Source of the DNA: Dichotomicrobium sp964466965
GTDB lineage: Bacteria > Pseudomonadota > Alphaproteobacteria > Rhizobiales > Rhodomicrobiaceae
Direction of reading: 5' to 3'
Assembly (NCBI GenBank): GCA_964466965.1
Contig: CAYXPZ010000104.1
Span: 1-7,239 of the forward strand
DNA: 7,239 nucleotides
The notes beneath the pieces are model-generated. The model was not told the origin of the DNA, made no database searches, and was given only the letters and a program-made list of their open reading frames with translations. Positions 1 to 6,771 of the stretch are shown one piece after another; within the stretch, counting starts at the first letter, position 1, and each line of letters opens with the position of its first letter. The translations under genes and the position numbers were made by a program.

Positions 1-823
1 CCTCCAGCACGATCTCGCTCGGCCGGCCCATCTCGAAGCCCTGCTCGATCTCATACCGCCCCATGCCGTCCGCCGGCCGGTCGAACCGGTTGATCGCGCC
101 CGCAAACGCGGCCGCCGCCGCGCCGGTCGCCGGGTCTTCGTGCACGCCCGCCATCGGGGCGAACATCCGCGCGTGGAACGAAGAGCGCTGGCGCACCGTT
201 TCGCGGCAATACACATAGGCCGCCATCATGTCGTCGCCGCGGAACGCCTCCTCCCAATGCGCATGGACCACATGCGCCCGGCGGATCGCTTCGATCCCCT
301 CCACCGGCACGAATGTGAACGGCATCCCGGCGCTGAAGCGCGACGGGTGATGGTTCTCGAAGCCGATCTCCGAGGTCGCCAGGCCCAGCGCCGCGGCCAG
401 GCGGTCCTCTGGTGCGGGCGCACCCGCATCGCTTGGCAGGCGCGGTGCGTCGAATTCGGCATAGTCCGCACCGCCCGGGATCATCCGCACGCCCACGCGG
501 ATCGGACCGATGTTCTCCTCCAGCACGATGATCGCGTCATGCTCGGTGTCCACCGCGCCGAACTTTCGCTGCGCCAGCAGGATAGCGGTCCCCACCGTCG
601 GGTGTCCGGCAAATGGCAGCTCGGATTTCGGCGTGAAGATGCGCACCTTGGCGGTATGCGCCTGATGCTCCGGCGCCATCACGAACACCGTCTCCGACAG
701 GTTGAACTCGCTCGCGATCGCCTGCATCCGGTCGGTGTCGAGACCTTCGGCATCGCACACCACGGCCAGTGGATTGCCGGAGAGTTGTTCCTGTGTGAAC
801 ACGTCGAGAAGAAAATACTGCAT
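1..823 (-). CDS. PhzF family isomerase/epimerase, 3' end outside the window
   Basis: This gene encodes a member of the PhzF phenazine-biosynthesis-like family, cytosolic proteins with a diaminopimelate-epimerase fold that are usually annotated as isomerases or epimerases. Reading the minus strand from the ATG at 823 gives 274 complete codons open to the window edge. Family members are usually about 260-300 residues, so only a short C-terminal piece is missing. Visible hallmarks are an N-terminal LDVFT..LSGNPLAVV segment, LSETVF with the conserved catalytic glutamate at residue 44, FAGHPTVGT near residue 72, EDPATGAAA at residues 229-237, and EQGFEMGRPSEI near the C-terminus. The conserved N-terminus supports the start at 823, although no strong Shine-Dalgarno sequence precedes it. 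The gene lies about 100 bases downstream of the membrane-protein gene on the same strand. There are no phenazine genes nearby, so phenazine synthesis itself is unlikely. The family call is firm; the substrate is unknown. Confidence 0.93.
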   Translation of the reverse strand, partial: MQYFLLDVFTQEQLSGNPLAVVCDAEGLDTDRMQAIASEFNLSETVFVMAPEHQAHTAKVRIFTPKSELPFAGHPTVGTAILLAQRKFGAVDTEHDAIIVLEENIGPIRVGVRMIPGGADYAEFDAPRLPSDAGAPAPEDRLAAALGLATSEIGFENHHPSRFSAGMPFTFVPVEGIEAIRRAHVVHAHWEEAFRGDDMMAAYVYCRETVRQRSSFHARMFAPMAGVHEDPATGAAAAAFAGAINRFDRPADGMGRYEIEQGFEMGRPSEIVLE

Positions 824-926
824 GGTTGCCCGCCCGGAGTCGATTTGATCCTGATTGGAGCGGGAGATTAGCTGAAATTGCCGGCCATGACACCCGCCGA
901 TCCCCGGCTTTGCCCAGATTCCGCGC
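824..926. other. intergenic spacer upstream of the PhzF-like gene
   Basis: These 103 bases separate the stop of the membrane-protein gene from the start of the PhzF-like gene, both on the minus strand. On the minus strand it contains a GCTAAT hexamer near 869-874 that could serve as a -10 element of the alphaproteobacterial type, but no convincing -35 partner sits at the right distance. No clear hairpin followed by a T tract is visible. Whether the two genes are co-transcribed is undecided. Confidence 0.4.
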
Positions 927-1643
927 TCAGCGTGTCAGGCTTTCGCGCAAGTTCGTGCCGGCCAGCGCGTCGATCAGCGCGGCGAATGGGTAGACAAGTG
1001 CGTTCCAGGGGCCGAGACCGCTGCCCGCCCGGATGATCTCGGGAAACACAATGAACCGGTAGTAAAGCCAGGCGAACGCCACCGGCGCGAAGATGCTGAG
1101 CACACGCGCGGCGGCGTGTTGCGCCAGACGCGGCGCGAGCCGGTCGGCGAGGCGATAGGCGACGCCGTCCCAGGCACGCGGGGCGTCGATCAGCCGGAGC
1201 GCCTGCAACAGCAACGTGCCGATCGCGGTATTGCGCCCGTCCGGGCCGGTAAACGTCGCGCGCAGCTGCTGGTGGATACGCCCGTAGAGATAGAACCGCG
1301 CCAGCCCGACCGGACCCTGCCGTGTCGTCAGCCACACTGCCGCGATTTCCCGCCACGCCCATAGCCCGGTGAGCACCAGCCACGCGCCATAGCCATAGAT
1401 CGCGAGGATCAGGGTGGTTGTAACCAGCAGACGCGTATTCCGGTCGACAATTGCGCCACCCGCCCACTGCGTCAGCGCCAGCAGCGCGATGAACACGACG
1501 ATATGCACCAGGAAGCCGCGGAGCCAGGCATGGATGGCGGCGTCGACCTCGGCGGTCGCCAGACGCTCAAGCAGCAACTCGCCCTGATCAGCGGCGGATT
1601 GCAGCCGCTCGCGCAACGACTGGCGCAGGACATCGAAAACCAT
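927..1643 (-). CDS. hypothetical multi-pass membrane protein (238 aa)
   Basis: I do not recognise this protein. It begins at the ATG at 1643; an in-frame TAA at 1667-1665 rules out any longer form, so the gene is complete despite the nearby gap. Residues 1-40 are charged and amphipathic with a run of leucines, probably a cytoplasmic helix or short coiled coil. Hydrophobic segments follow at about 42-65, 72-97 and 180-203, with a weaker one at 211-229. Between the second and third lies a largely polar 80-residue loop with LARFYLYGRIHQQLRATFTG and GRNTAIGTLLLQAL. There is no cleavable signal peptide. It faces away from the DUF697 GTPase gene across a short interval that contains the assembly gap, so the two might share a divergent promoter region. 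A partnership with that GTPase is only an inference. The reading frame is reliable because codon use and the hydrophobic pattern fit a real protein. Confidence 0.75.
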   Translation of the reverse strand: MVFDVLRQSLRERLQSAADQGELLLERLATAEVDAAIHAWLRGFLVHIVVFIALLALTQWAGGAIVDRNTRLLVTTTLILAIYGYGAWLVLTGLWAWREIAAVWLTTRQGPVGLARFYLYGRIHQQLRATFTGPDGRNTAIGTLLLQALRLIDAPRAWDGVAYRLADRLAPRLAQHAAARVLSIFAPVAFAWLYYRFIVFPEIIRAGSGLGPWNALVYPFAALIDALAGTNLRESLTR

Positions 1644-1673
1644 TTGTCGGGTCCAGGCTTCGCGTTAAAGTCG

Positions 1674-1773
1674 NNNNNNNNNNNNNNNNNNNNNNNNNNN
1701 NNNNNNNNNNNNNNNNNNNNNNNNNNNNNNNNNNNNNNNNNNNNNNNNNNNNNNNNNNNNNNNNNNNNNNNNN
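1674..1773. other. assembly gap of 100 N
   Basis: Exactly 100 undetermined bases occur here. A run of exactly 100 N is the conventional placeholder for a gap of unknown length between contigs in a scaffold, so the true distance may differ. It hides the divergent promoter region and the start codon of the DUF697 GTPase gene. Coordinates and reading frames cannot be carried across it. Confidence 0.97.
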
Positions 1774-3474
1774 GATGCGGCGCTGGACGATCCTGAGAGC
1801 TGGGCGGGGCTGCTGGCCGCCGCGAACGAGGACGAGCTGGCGCCGCTCGCGCGGACCTTGGCGCCCTATGTGCCAGAACCGGGTGACGATACGCGGGATC
1901 GCGAACGACTGGCGGCGGGCGCAGCGGCGCTGGCGACCAAGGCGCATGGGCAGCCCGGACCGCTGGCGCTGGCCCGCTGGGGCGCGCGGCGGCTGGGGGC
2001 GCAGCCGGAGACGCCTGAGGCGCTGGGCGAGGTCGATGCGTGGCTGCTCAGTCTGATGATGGCGCATGCGGACATCGACGTCGCGACACAGCGCCCGGAA
2101 CGGGAGACGCTGGTTGCTGCCCTGCCCAAAGTCATGACCGGAGGAACGGAGCCGGAAAAGGCCGCGCTGCGCCTCGCCCTGCAAGGGGCCTGTCTTCGCC
2201 GGGCTAAGCGTGGGCGCTTTCACCGTCTCGGGCGCTGGCTCGGCCTTGGCGCGCGCGCCAAGCCCGCGCCGCTGCCCGACCCCGCCGCGATCCGCGCGCC
2301 GGAACCCGAAGCCGCCGCGCCGCGCTGGCGCGACCTCATGGATGCCGCAGGTCGGGTGCCGCTCGACATCTGGGAGCAGCGGTTGCAGGAGGCGCGCGCG
2401 GAGCTGGGCCGCTTCAACATCATCGTCGCCGGGCGCACCGGCGTTGGCAAGACAACGCTGATCGGCGCGATGTTCGGCAAGGAAGTCGGCGATACACTTG
2501 CCGGGAGGCCGCGTACGCGCGGGCGCATCTGGTACCCCGAAGAGCCCGGCGAGAAAGACATATTGCGCGTCTGCGACACTGAGGGGCTGGAGATCGAGCG
2601 TTTCCGTGAGACCCTGGAGAATCTCCGCCAGGAAATCGCGGCTGCGAACAAATCCGACGATCCGTTCGACCATATCCACGCTGCCTGGCTTTGCATCGAC
2701 GAGCCGTCGCTCACCGTTCAGCCGGGCGAGGAGAAGGCCGTCGCGCTCTTCCGCGACTTCGGTATCCCGGTCATCTGCGTGCTCACGAAGGCCGGAATGG
2801 CGCCGGGTTTTCATGAGCGGGTGCGCGAGATCCTCCCCGACTGTGCGGCGGTGGTGCGCGTGCGCGCCCTGACGATCGAAATAGAAGGCCAGAGCTTTGG
2901 TCCGATGGGTCTGGAGGACCTGATGGCCGAGACCGAGCGCGCCATACCCGACGAGGCCGAGCGGGCTTTCGCCCTGGCTTCGCGCAATCTGGAGGCGATG
3001 TCCGCAAAAGCGATGCAGAGCGTGCGCGCCGCTGCCGGCGCAGCCGGGGCTACAGGGGCGACGCCGCTGCCCCTTGCCGATGCCGCAGGCGTGTTCGGCG
3101 TGCAGGCGGGCATGATCGTGCGCGTGTCACTTCAGATGGGGGTGCCGCTTGAGCGCGGGGACCTCCGCAAACTGGCCGGAACTCTGCTCGGCGCGCTAGG
3201 CCTCACCGCCAGCGGACGCTTTCTGGCTGGCCGCGCCATAAAGCTCATTCCCGGTATCGGTACGCTCGCCGGGTCCGCGATTACAGGCGCAACGGCGGCC
3301 GCATTGACGTATGGGTTAGGACACGCATATGTCACCTATCTGCGGCGGTTCCACAGCCGGCATCAGCGGATGCCGCGGTCCGATGAGATCATTTCAGGTT
3401 TCACCGAGTTCTGGCGCAATTGGCGCGGCAAACATGAAACGCCGCCCCCGGCCGCATTGCGCCCCCAAGTCTGA
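1774..3474 (+). CDS. Era-like P-loop GTPase with C-terminal DUF697 domain, 5' end lost in the gap
   Basis: The frame is open from the first base after the N gap to the TGA at 3472-3474, giving 566 visible residues; the true start lies in the gap. Counting from 1774, residues 1-160 are alanine- and leucine-rich and probably helical, and 163-186 form a proline/alanine-rich linker. The GTPase domain follows: Walker A GRTGVGKTTL at 220-229, switch DTEG at 268-271, and TKAG at 338-341 where NKxD or TKxD is expected. Residues 433-525 match the DUF697 pattern: PLADAAG..GVQAGMIV, then KLIPGIGTLAGSAIT and ALTYGLGHAYVTYL. This hydrophobic domain is thought to associate with membranes, as in E. coli YcjF. 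The molecular role of such fusions is not established. The gene is divergent from a membrane-protein gene, and its 3' end overlaps a likely lepB promoter. A TTG at 1858 could be read as a start, but the frame is open upstream and codes convincingly. Confidence 0.88.
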   Translation, partial: DAALDDPESWAGLLAAANEDELAPLARTLAPYVPEPGDDTRDRERLAAGAAALATKAHGQPGPLALARWGARRLGAQPETPEALGEVDAWLLSLMMAHADIDVATQRPERETLVAALPKVMTGGTEPEKAALRLALQGACLRRAKRGRFHRLGRWLGLGARAKPAPLPDPAAIRAPEPEAAAPRWRDLMDAAGRVPLDIWEQRLQEARAELGRFNIIVAGRTGVGKTTLIGAMFGKEVGDTLAGRPRTRGRIWYPEEPGEKDILRVCDTEGLEIERFRETLENLRQEIAAANKSDDPFDHIHAAWLCIDEPSLTVQPGEEKAVALFRDFGIPVICVLTKAGMAPGFHERVREILPDCAAVVRVRALTIEIEGQSFGPMGLEDLMAETERAIPDEAERAFALASRNLEAMSAKAMQSVRAAAGAAGATGATPLPLADAAGVFGVQAGMIVRVSLQMGVPLERGDLRKLAGTLLGALGLTASGRFLAGRAIKLIPGIGTLAGSAITGATAAALTYGLGHAYVTYLRRFHSRHQRMPRSDEIISGFTEFWRNWRGKHETPPPAALRPQV

Positions 3475-3485
3475 AAGTCTATAGC
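3457..3485 (+). promoter_or_regulatory. putative sigma-70-type promoter for lepB-rnc-era
   Basis: TTGCGC at 3457-3462 and TATAGC at 3480-3485 are separated by 17 bases, close to the housekeeping consensus. Transcription would start near 3492, leaving a leader of about 40 bases before lepB. The -35 box lies inside the last codons of the DUF697 GTPase gene. This was found by eye only; read-through from the upstream gene is also possible. Confidence 0.42.
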
Positions 3486-3533
3486 TTCCCTCAAGCGACA
3501 CTGCGCAACCATGACACAAGCGAGAATCAACGT

Positions 3534-4292
3534 ATGAGCGTCGACGCCAACTCGGATGAAAAAAGCACTTTCTGGGAGACCGTGCGCGTCGTCGTTATCG
3601 CGCTGCTGTTGGCCTTCGTCGTGCGAATCTTCTTGTACCAGCCATTTAATATCCCGTCTGGATCGATGAAGCCAACGCTTCTGATCGGCGATTATCTGTT
3701 TGTGTCCAAGTTCAGCTATGGTTACAGCCAGTATTCGTTCCCCTTCGGTATGGCGTCCTTTGACGGACGTTTTCTCGCGTCCAATCCGGAGCGTGGCGAT
3801 GTGGCGGTTTTCAAGCTACCGCGCGATAATAATAGCGATTATATCAAGCGCATTGTCGGGCTGCCGGGCGATCGCATCCAAATGATCGACGGCGTGCTGC
3901 ACATTAACGGCGATGCGGTCGAGCGCGAGCGCTTGTCGGATTTCACGTTAGAGCTCGGGCGCGGGCGAACGCGGCCAGCGCGTCGCTACCGCGAGACCTT
4001 GCCAAACGGCGTCAGCTATCAAACGCTGGATGTCTACAACAATCGTACCGGCGACAACACCGATGTGTATGTGGTCCCGCCAGGGCACTATTTCATGATG
4101 GGCGACAATCGCGATAACTCCTCCGACAGCCGCTTCTTCGGTGCGCGCGGGGTTGGCTTCGTGCCCGCGGAAAACCTGATCGGACGGGCGGAAATCACCT
4201 TCTTTTCGGTTAGCCCGGATACCAGTCTGTTCGAGGTCTGGGAGTGGCCTTTCGCGATCCGCTGGTCGCGTCTGTTTCAAGTGATCGAATAA
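3534..4292 (+). CDS. lepB: signal peptidase I
   Basis: LepB is the inner-membrane leader peptidase that removes signal peptides from proteins exported by Sec and Tat. The 252-residue product has a short cytoplasmic N-terminus, one transmembrane anchor at about 17-34, then box B NIPSGSMKPTL with the nucleophilic serine at residue 44. Box D, SDYIKRIVGLPGD, carries the general-base lysine at residue 105. Box E, GDNRDNSSDSR, is intact. All catalytic elements of the serine/lysine peptidase family are present. It has one membrane anchor, whereas the longer E. coli enzyme has two; the short form is usual in alphaproteobacteria. The ATG at 3534 is preceded by a modest GAGA at 3522-3525. It is the first gene of the lepB-rnc-era cluster, 13 bases ahead of rnc. 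Its GC content looks lower than that of the flanking genes, especially near the 5' end. Confidence 0.97.
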   Translation: MSVDANSDEKSTFWETVRVVVIALLLAFVVRIFLYQPFNIPSGSMKPTLLIGDYLFVSKFSYGYSQYSFPFGMASFDGRFLASNPERGDVAVFKLPRDNNSDYIKRIVGLPGDRIQMIDGVLHINGDAVERERLSDFTLELGRGRTRPARRYRETLPNGVSYQTLDVYNNRTGDNTDVYVVPPGHYFMMGDNRDNSSDSRFFGARGVGFVPAENLIGRAEITFFSVSPDTSLFEVWEWPFAIRWSRLFQVIE

Positions 4293-4305
4293 AGCTGGAA
4301 AGCTG

Positions 4306-5010
4306 GTGAGTGATCTGAGCGCCAAAATCCCTTTGCCTGAGCGCCTTGGTTATACCTTCGACGACCCCAAACTCTTGCGCTTGGCGCTGACGCATCCCAG
4401 CGCGCAGGGCCAGCCCGGCGGCGGCGATTACCAGCGGCTCGAATTTCTCGGCGACCGCGTGCTCGGGCTGGCCGTTGCTGAAAGCCTCTACAAGACTTGC
4501 CCCGACGACAGTGAAGGGGCGCTTGCCCGCCGTTACAATGAGCTCGTGCACCGCGATGCCTGCGCCGAGGTTGCGCGGTCGCTGGGGCTGGGCCACGATG
4601 TGTATTTAAGCGAAGCAGAGGCCGCGAGCGGCGGCGCGGACAAGGCCGCGATCCTGGCCGATGTCTGCGAATCGGTGATCGGCGCGGTATTCCTTGACGG
4701 GGGCTATGACGCTGCCCGCGCGCTTGTCCATCGGCTCTGGGGCCAGCGCCTGAGCGCACCGGGACAGGTGCCGATCGACCCGAAGACCGCACTGCAGGAA
4801 TGGGCGCAGGGTATGAAGCTGCCGTTACCCGAATATACTGAAGTCGCGCGTACAGGCCCCGATCATGCACCGGAGTTTACGATCGAGGCGCGTGTATCCG
4901 GGTATGAGCCTGCACAAGGCTCCGGCGCGAGCAAGCGCACTGCGCAGGAGGCGGCTGCGACTGAAATTCTGGTGCGCGAGGGCGTCTGGCCGGAGAGCAG
5001 GCGTGAGTGA
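4306..5010 (+). CDS. rnc: ribonuclease III
   Basis: RNase III cuts double-stranded RNA, processing the rRNA precursor and some mRNAs in the cytoplasm. The 234-residue product has the usual two-domain plan. The nuclease domain carries RLEFLGDRVL with E46 and D50, and ILADVCESVIGAVFLDGG with D119 and E122; these correspond to E41, D45, D114 and E117 of the E. coli enzyme. Gln43 occupies the position of the non-essential E. coli Glu38. The double-stranded-RNA-binding domain runs from about 158 to 226: DPKTALQEWAQG, PEYTEVARTGPDHAPEFTIEA, and GSGASKRTAQEAAA. The start is GTG, placed by homology at MSDLSAKIPLPERLGY and preceded by GGAAAG at 4297-4302. The stop overlaps the era start, so translation of the two is probably coupled. 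Confidence 0.97.
   Translation: MSDLSAKIPLPERLGYTFDDPKLLRLALTHPSAQGQPGGGDYQRLEFLGDRVLGLAVAESLYKTCPDDSEGALARRYNELVHRDACAEVARSLGLGHDVYLSEAEAASGGADKAAILADVCESVIGAVFLDGGYDAARALVHRLWGQRLSAPGQVPIDPKTALQEWAQGMKLPLPEYTEVARTGPDHAPEFTIEARVSGYEPAQGSGASKRTAQEAAATEILVREGVWPESRRE
4992..5002 (+). promoter_or_regulatory. ribosome binding site that decides the era start
   Basis: GGAG at 4992-4995, inside the end of rnc, lies 7 bases before the GTG at 5003. The alternative ATG at 5036 has only a CGGA three bases away, too close to work well. The upstream GTG is therefore the preferred start for era. Confidence 0.6.
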
Positions 5011-5941
5011 CGCGCAGGATATCAATACTTCGGAAATGAACCAGGACGACACCGCCTGCGGTTTCGCCGCGATCATCGGCGCGCCAAACGCTGGCAAATC
5101 GACGCTGACCAACCAGCTTGTCGGCGCGAAGGTCGCCATCGTCACCCACAAGGTTCAGACCACGCGCGCGCGTCTACGCGGCATTCTCATCCAAGGCGAC
5201 ACGCAGATTATCCTGGTGGACACGCCCGGCATTTTCCGCCCGAAGCGGCGGCTTGACCGCGCGATGGTGGACACAGCCTGGACCGAGGCGCTGGACGCCG
5301 ATGTCGTGCTCCTCCTGGTTGATGCGCAAAAGGGCATCGACGAAGATCTGGATGCCATCCTTGAGCACATTGCCCGTCTCGGCCGCGCCGTCGTGCTCGT
5401 GCTCAACAAGATCGACCGCGTGCGTAAAGACCGTCTTTTGGAACTGACAGCCCAGCTCAGCGCGCGGGTGGAGTTCGAACGTGTGTTCATGATCTCAGCG
5501 CTGACCGGCGACGGCGTGGACGACCTGCGCGCCTATCTTGCCGGGGCGATGCCCCCCGGCCCCTGGCTCTATCCGGAAGATCAGATCGCCGATGCACCGC
5601 TGCGCGTAATGGCTGCTGAGGTGACGCGTGAGAAGGTCTATCTGCGCCTGCATGACGAACTGCCTTATGCGTCGACGGTCGAAACGACTGATTTCAGATG
5701 GTTGAAGGACGGTTCACTGCGGATCGAACAGATCATCTATGTTGAGCGGCAGAGTCAGAAGAAAATTGTGCTCGGGGCGGGCGGGCGAACCATCAAGCAG
5801 ATTTCGATGGAGGCCCGGAAGGACCTGAACACGCAGCTCGGCGCGCCCGTCCACCTGTTCCTGCAGGTCAAGGTGCGCGAACGTTGGGCGGAAGACCCAT
5901 CGCTCTATCATGCCATTGGCCTGGAATTCCCGAAGCGATAG
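5003..5941 (+). CDS. era: GTPase Era
   Basis: Era is an essential GTPase that binds the 3' end of 16S rRNA and helps mature the 30S subunit, working at the cytoplasmic face of the membrane. From the GTG at 5003 the product is 312 residues. The GTPase domain has G1 GAPNAGKS (26-33), G2 QTTR (52-55), G3 DTPG (73-76), G4 NKID (135-138) and G5 SAL (165-167). The C-terminal KH domain spans about 200-290, with the GxxG loop as GAGG at 258-261 followed by RTIKQIS and the family signature EARKDL. The common lysine of the GKGG loop is replaced by alanine, a small variation. The start overlaps the rnc stop by 8 bases (GTGAGTGA), the classic arrangement for translational coupling. An ATG at 5036 would give a 301-residue protein that still contains all motifs. 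Confidence 0.97.
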   Translation: MSDAQDINTSEMNQDDTACGFAAIIGAPNAGKSTLTNQLVGAKVAIVTHKVQTTRARLRGILIQGDTQIILVDTPGIFRPKRRLDRAMVDTAWTEALDADVVLLLVDAQKGIDEDLDAILEHIARLGRAVVLVLNKIDRVRKDRLLELTAQLSARVEFERVFMISALTGDGVDDLRAYLAGAMPPGPWLYPEDQIADAPLRVMAAEVTREKVYLRLHDELPYASTVETTDFRWLKDGSLRIEQIIYVERQSQKKIVLGAGGRTIKQISMEARKDLNTQLGAPVHLFLQVKVRERWAEDPSLYHAIGLEFPKR

Positions 5942-5953
5942 ACCGCGATCCGA

Positions 5954-6022
5954 CAAAGCGTGTCCCGGCGTTGATCTGCGATGGGAACCGGTTTTTGGAT
6001 AAATCGCGCGTCAAGAACAAAT
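5954..6022. repeat. probable dispersed alphaproteobacterial intergenic repeat
   Basis: The era-recO spacer contains AAAGCGTGTCCC, then GGGAACCGGTTTTTGGATAA, then a GCGCGTC..GAACAAA tail. From memory this succession resembles a short intergenic repeat scattered through many alphaproteobacterial genomes. It contains the perfect 8-base palindrome AACCGGTT at 5986-5993. GCGTGTCC (5958-5965) and a partly complementary GGAT..CGCGC could form an imperfect hairpin. Only one copy is visible in the window, so its repetitive nature is inferred, not shown. Confidence 0.45.
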
Positions 6023-6033
6023 CTTGCTAACCC

Positions 6034-6771
6034 ATGCAATGGAGCGATGAAGGAATCGTGCTGTCGGTGCGCCCGCATGGCGAGACTGCCGCGATTGCGG
6101 AGCTGTTGACGCGCGGCCACGGCCGGCATCTGGGACTGGTGCATGGCGGTCGCTCGCGGCGGTTGCGGCCGGTACTGCAGCCGGGAAACCAGGTGCATGC
6201 GGTCTGGCGGGCGCGGCTGGCCGAACATCTGGGCGTGATGAAGGTGGAGGCAGAGACGTCATATGCGGCCGACGCGATGACCGACCGCCTTGCGCTGCTG
6301 GGGCTGAATTCGGCCTGTTCGCTAGCGCGTCTGCTGCCCGAACGCGACCCGCATCCGCAAGTTTATGAAAGCCTGCAAGATCTCCTGGCCCGGCTCGGTT
6401 CACCCGATCTGTGGCCCGGGCTGCTGGTGAGATGGGAGCTTGCGCTGATCGCCGAGCTTGGGTTCGGGCTGGACCTAGCGGTGTGCGCGGCCACCGGCGC
6501 GCGGAACGGCCTGTGTTATGTCTCGCCGAAGTCGGGGCGGGCTGTTAGCGCAGATGCCGGCGCGCCGTATCACGACAAGCTGCTGCCGCTGCCGCCGTTT
6601 CTCGCAGGCGATCACCGGCCTCCAACGCTCCGCGAGATCGCCGACGGGTTGAGGCTCACAGGTTATTTCCTGGAGAGGTGGATCTTCGCGCCGCAGGACA
6701 TGAGCATGCCTGATGCGCGCGTCCGCCTTGCGCGGGCGATGGCAAAGGCGTCCACCTCGGGCGATGACTGA
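6034..6771 (+). CDS. recO: DNA repair protein RecO
   Basis: RecO acts in the RecFOR pathway, helping load RecA onto SSB-coated single-stranded DNA at gaps and annealing complementary strands. The 245-residue product opens with MQWSDEGIVLSVRPHGETAA, the typical beginning of the N-terminal OB fold, followed by LVHGGRSRRLRPVLQPGNQV. A helical middle carries LLPERDPHPQVYESL. The C-terminal part has CAATG and YVSPKSGRAVS, then PPFL. The four-cysteine zinc site known from some RecO proteins is not complete here: only CAATG and a lone nearby cysteine remain, as is common in alphaproteobacteria. The start rests on homology, because no clear Shine-Dalgarno sequence precedes 6034. A 92-base spacer with a repeat-like element separates it from era, so it may be transcribed with era or from its own weak promoter. 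Confidence 0.94.
   Translation: MQWSDEGIVLSVRPHGETAAIAELLTRGHGRHLGLVHGGRSRRLRPVLQPGNQVHAVWRARLAEHLGVMKVEAETSYAADAMTDRLALLGLNSACSLARLLPERDPHPQVYESLQDLLARLGSPDLWPGLLVRWELALIAELGFGLDLAVCAATGARNGLCYVSPKSGRAVSADAGAPYHDKLLPLPPFLAGDHRPPTLREIADGLRLTGYFLERWIFAPQDMSMPDARVRLARAMAKASTSGDD

Noticed and set aside
1..823. A phenazine biosynthesis cluster suggested by the PhzF-like gene
   Set aside because: No other phz gene is present, and PhzF-like proteins are widespread in bacteria that make no phenazines.
140..871. A 243-codon plus-strand frame opposite the PhzF-like gene
   Set aside because: Its product is rich in Arg and His with no recognisable domain, as expected of the antisense of a GC-rich gene, while the minus strand shows clear PhzF motifs.
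868..1467. A 199-codon minus-strand frame overlapping the membrane-protein gene
   Set aside because: It is a shifted-frame shadow rich in Arg, Ala and Gly; the 927-1643 frame has the coherent hydrophobic segments.
1588..2814. A 408-codon minus-strand frame running across the N gap
   Set aside because: It is held open by the undetermined bases and by high GC. It lies antisense to the GTPase, whose motifs are unmistakable, and the true distance across the gap is unknown.
4865..5002. An upstream extension of era from the ATG at 4865
   Set aside because: This would overlap rnc by about 145 bases and add an Arg-rich tail absent from Era proteins. The GTG at 5003 has a well-placed GGAG.
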